A DNA stretch of 43,605 nt, from positions 1 through 43,605 of the forward strand of contig CAJTSZ010000004.1 of NCBI GenBank assembly GCA_910578755.1, read 5' to 3'. The notes below the pieces were generated by a model. That model searched no databases, was not told where the DNA came from, and saw only the letters and a program-made list of their open reading frames with translations. Position 1 is the first letter of the stretch; each line of letters starts with the position of its first letter. Source of the stretch: an uncultured Oscillospiraceae bacterium (GTDB taxonomy: Bacteria > Bacillota > Clostridia > Oscillospirales > Ruminococcaceae). Below, one piece after another: positions 41,739 through 43,605 of the stretch. The translations under genes were made by a program, and so were the position numbers.

Positions 41739-41993
41739 TCAAACGGTTTCGCACACTTGACAGGCGTTCATCTGGTTATCGAGCCAATCATCAAAGCTCT
41801 TTTTCGATATTCGGATATTCCCACCGATGCGGACACTGTGGAACACACCAGATTTGACAAGGTTATAGGCTGAATTTCTCCCGATGCCTAAAATGTCCTG
41901 TATCTCGTCAACAGTATAAATCCTCTTTTCATACGGGATACTCGGTATTGCTTCCGCTTCCTTATTTAATGTGGCAATTCTATCTTCAAACAT
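41739..41993 (-). CDS. Excisionase-like helix-turn-helix protein 2
   Basis: The 84-residue product has the same plan as the protein at 40994-41209: MFEDRIATLNKEAEAIP, then IYTVDEIQDILGIGRNSAYN and RISKKSFDDWLDNQ. The N-terminal MFE(D/E)xIAxLN is shared, so they are paralogues. AGGAGG precedes the ATG at 41993, which overlaps the end of the MazF-like gene by 8 bp. Coupling to the toxin gene suggests cotranscription. The gap to the next gene (41613-41738) may hold a promoter but I see no clear one. Confidence 0.8.
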   Translation of the reverse strand: MFEDRIATLNKEAEAIPSIPYEKRIYTVDEIQDILGIGRNSAYNLVKSGVFHSVRIGGNIRISKKSFDDWLDNQMNACQVCETV

Positions 41994-42372
41994 CCGAAGT
42001 CCTCCTTTCAGCCTGCGGCTTGTCTGTTTTCACACCAACACTGATAAGCAGCGGCGTAGCAATCGCTTCCATGATTAAGCTGTCAAGCCTTGCAAGTCGC
42101 TCTTTCAGCCGTTTCTTGTCAATGGTGCGTATCTGCTCCAATAAAACAATGGAGTCGGCGGGAAGCCCGCTAACTCCGTTCAAGTCGTAATGTGTAGGCA
42201 GCTTACTTTTGGTCTGCCTGCTTGTGATAGCCGCAATAATCACGGTAGGGCTATATCGGTTTCCTGTGTTGTTGGAGATGATAAGTACGGGGCGTGTACC
42301 GCCTTGCTCCGAGCCGATAACGGGGTTAAGCTCTGCGTAATAGATTTCGCCACGCTTAATAATTCTATCCAT
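41986..42372 (-). CDS. MazF/PemK-like toxin domain protein
   Basis: MazF-family proteins are sequence-specific endoribonucleases, usually paired with an antitoxin. The 128-residue product has the family N terminus (IIKRGEIYYAELNPVIGSEQ, then GGTRPVLIISNN), the VIIAAITSR strand and LPADSIVLLEQIRTIDKKRL. ATG 42372 follows GGGAGG. No MazE-like antitoxin is adjacent; the next gene (8-bp overlap) encodes an HTH protein. It belongs to the element. Whether it is an active RNase, or controlled by the HTH protein, cannot be judged from sequence. Confidence 0.88.
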   Translation of the reverse strand: MDRIIKRGEIYYAELNPVIGSEQGGTRPVLIISNNTGNRYSPTVIIAAITSRQTKSKLPTHYDLNGVSGLPADSIVLLEQIRTIDKKRLKERLARLDSLIMEAIATPLLISVGVKTDKPQAERRTSDV

Positions 42373-42423
42373 GTGTTTGTCCTCCCATCTGGATTTAGGC
42401 AGGAGTTTCCTGCCTATGTAGCC

Positions 42424-42500
42424 GCCAGATACAAGGAATTATTTAAGGTCGGGAGAGCATAAAACAAAGCTCTGTTTCCATAAACCGCCTTGTATCTGGC
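42424..42500. repeat. Nested inverted repeat in the element
   Basis: GCCAGATACAAGG (42424-42436) and CCTTGTATCTGGC (42488-42500) are exact 13-bp reverse complements, about 51 nt apart. Inside them AGAGC and GCTCT form a smaller hairpin near 42454-42472. The 590-bp gap between the toxin gene and the sigma-like gene has no credible protein gene, so this may be a structured RNA, an origin-type site or a recombination site. Confidence 0.55.
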
Positions 42501-42962
42501 TTGATATGATAGGAGCATTTCTATTTGTCCTCGACACCCCGAAACGCTATGGGAAGTCGCCAAACGGTCAGCAGCGAACTGACGCCACGGGAGTTTCACC
42601 CCAACTGTCGGTCTGACAGAGCCGCCCTCATTGCCTGCGGCGGATTGATTACCACTCGGACTGTGACTGGACGGGAGTACCATTATTCTCTTTGTGGGTT
42701 ACGGCGAAATCGGGAGCTGCCCGATATTTTGAGTCGGTAAGATAGGCTCACCACCTTTCTGTCGCTCGCTGCCTTTCGGCAGGTCATGGCGTACCGCTGC
42801 ACACGCTTATGATTTTCACAATCACAAAGAGGAAGTGTTTGGCGAATGGATATTCGGTTGTCAAGGAACTATCCCCGTTTTCGCCACACAAAGGAAAACA
42901 GGCAAAGGGTTTTATCCCTTCACCTGTTTCCACACTCAGAAGCTATAAGTAGCCCCTAAAAA
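42501..42962. other. Gene-free element stretch
   Basis: Frames exist on both strands but lack ribosome binding sites and family motifs. GTCCTCGACACCCCGAAACG and nearby G/C-rich motifs are conserved-looking but I cannot assign a role. Confidence 0.4.
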
Positions 42963-43427
42963 TCAAAAGTTTTTTAATTCAAGGCGGATTTTTTCAATCG
43001 CCCTGTCAATGGAACGCTTGATAGGCATTTTCGTACAGCCCTCCATTTCTCCAATCTGCTCATAGGTCAAGCCTAAATCGAAGTGGAGCATAAACCGCCG
43101 CCTTTGTATTTCGGGCAGTTCCATAATCGCTCGATTAAGCCGTTCCATGCGGATTGTATCGTTTACCGCTTCATCAACGGGCTTTGGCTTATGTACCGCC
43201 CGTCTGCAAAGCGTTTCCTCGGTCAACTCCGATTGTTCTAAATGCCTTTCATCAGACCTACGAAGATTACGCTCACGCTTGATAAAGTGGCAAAATTCCA
43301 TATAGACAGCCTTTGTAACCTCTGTTTCTCGGAAGTTGCCCTGCTCATCTGTAAATGCTACAAAGTAGCGTTTTCTGCCATCCGTTTCTTCAAAACGGAT
43401 GGTATAGGGATTTGTGTTGTCAAACAC
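42963..43427 (-). CDS. Sigma-70 region 4-like protein of the element
   Basis: The 154-residue product ends in a sigma-70 region 4-type HTH: RAIMELPEIQRRRFMLHFDL, then GLTYEQIGEMEGCTKMPIKR and SIDRAIEKIRLEL. The N-terminal part (NPYTIRFEETDGRKRYFVAF) resembles small sigma-like proteins found in Firmicute conjugative elements. The start is GTG 43427, 8 bp after GGAGG; the open frame continues upstream without a better start. Control of element transfer genes is inferred from context. Confidence 0.8.
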   Translation of the reverse strand: MFDNTNPYTIRFEETDGRKRYFVAFTDEQGNFRETEVTKAVYMEFCHFIKRERNLRRSDERHLEQSELTEETLCRRAVHKPKPVDEAVNDTIRMERLNRAIMELPEIQRRRFMLHFDLGLTYEQIGEMEGCTKMPIKRSIDRAIEKIRLELKNF

Positions 43428-43540
43428 TTTTGTTTCCTCCAATCTGAATTTTTTTGAAAAATCCAGATTGGCAGGCGGTGAACGGCATCCAACACCAGAA
43501 ATAGCCTTACGGCGTATTTCCACAAAAAGCGACAAAAGAA

Positions 43541-43572
43541 AAACCGCAAAGGCTGTCATACCTTTACGGTTT
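43541..43572 (-). terminator. Terminator of a gene beyond the right edge
   Basis: AAACCGCAAAGG (43541-43552) and CCTTTACGGTTT (43561-43572) pair with one mismatch. On the minus strand the hairpin is followed by TTTCTTTTG. It likely ends a leftward element gene that lies outside the window. Confidence 0.65.
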
Positions 43573-43605
43573 AAGGAGAGTTTATTTCTATTATGTAGAG
43601 ATTTG

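Noticed and set aside
42414..42683. Minus-strand open frame between the toxin and sigma-like genes
   Set aside because: It covers the nested inverted repeat, has no ribosome binding site and no recognisable motif.
1..43605. CRISPR array
   Set aside because: The repeats seen are palindromic, irregularly spaced and scattered, with no regular spacer pattern and no cas genes.

Overview
The window looks like a chromosomal segment of a strictly anaerobic, amino-acid-fermenting clostridial Firmicute, perhaps gut-associated. The grounds are a complete selenocysteine-containing glycine reductase operon, an oxygen-sensitive class III ribonucleotide reductase, AGGAGG-type ribosome binding sites, TTGACA/TATAAT promoters, and a secreted M60 (mucin-type) peptidase. 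No rRNA, complete tRNA or CRISPR array is visible. The species cannot be named from the sequence.

Left part (1-12.6 kb) is mostly housekeeping: a lipoprotein of unknown function, glycerol kinase (glpK), exonuclease III (leftward), the nrdD-nrdG pair, a GNAT acetyltransferase, the GTPase HflX (leftward), and a two-gene unit of a NifU-like protein and a GGGtGRT-family protein. 12.9-19.6 kb holds a 1743-residue secreted protein (dockerin-like repeat, two FN3 domains, discoidin-like domain, M60 peptidase), tightly followed by a membrane-anchored surface protein. 19.6-24.3 kb has a decayed nucleosidase, a ribbon-helix-helix protein gene directly upstream of clpB, and a small frameshifted gene.

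The core of the window is 24.2-36.4 kb. A leftward yedE-tusA-DUF3343 operon and a divergent class V aminotransferase look like selenium or sulfur supply. They face the glycine reductase locus: a consensus promoter, a tandem glycine riboswitch whose last stem overlaps an intrinsic terminator, then grdX, grdE, grdB (in-frame UGA), trxB, trxA, grdA (in-frame UGA) and a terminator. grdC and grdD follow with their own promoter and terminator. Together these convert glycine to acetyl phosphate and ammonia, with electrons from NADPH through TrxB and TrxA. Only the glycine-specific module is present; sarcosine or betaine modules and the selenocysteine machinery (selABCD) are not in the window.

The right part (36.4-43.6 kb) starts with an aldo/keto reductase remnant and a tiny ORF translationally coupled to an ABC exporter. 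At 39.2 kb lies the 3' part of a tRNA gene (probably tRNA-Arg-CCU), which marks the left border of an integrative element continuing past the right edge. The visible element genes, all leftward, are a tyrosine integrase, three small helix-turn-helix (excisionase-like) proteins, a MazF-like toxin and a sigma-like protein. Intergenic regions across the chromosomal part carry a dispersed family of palindromic repeats.
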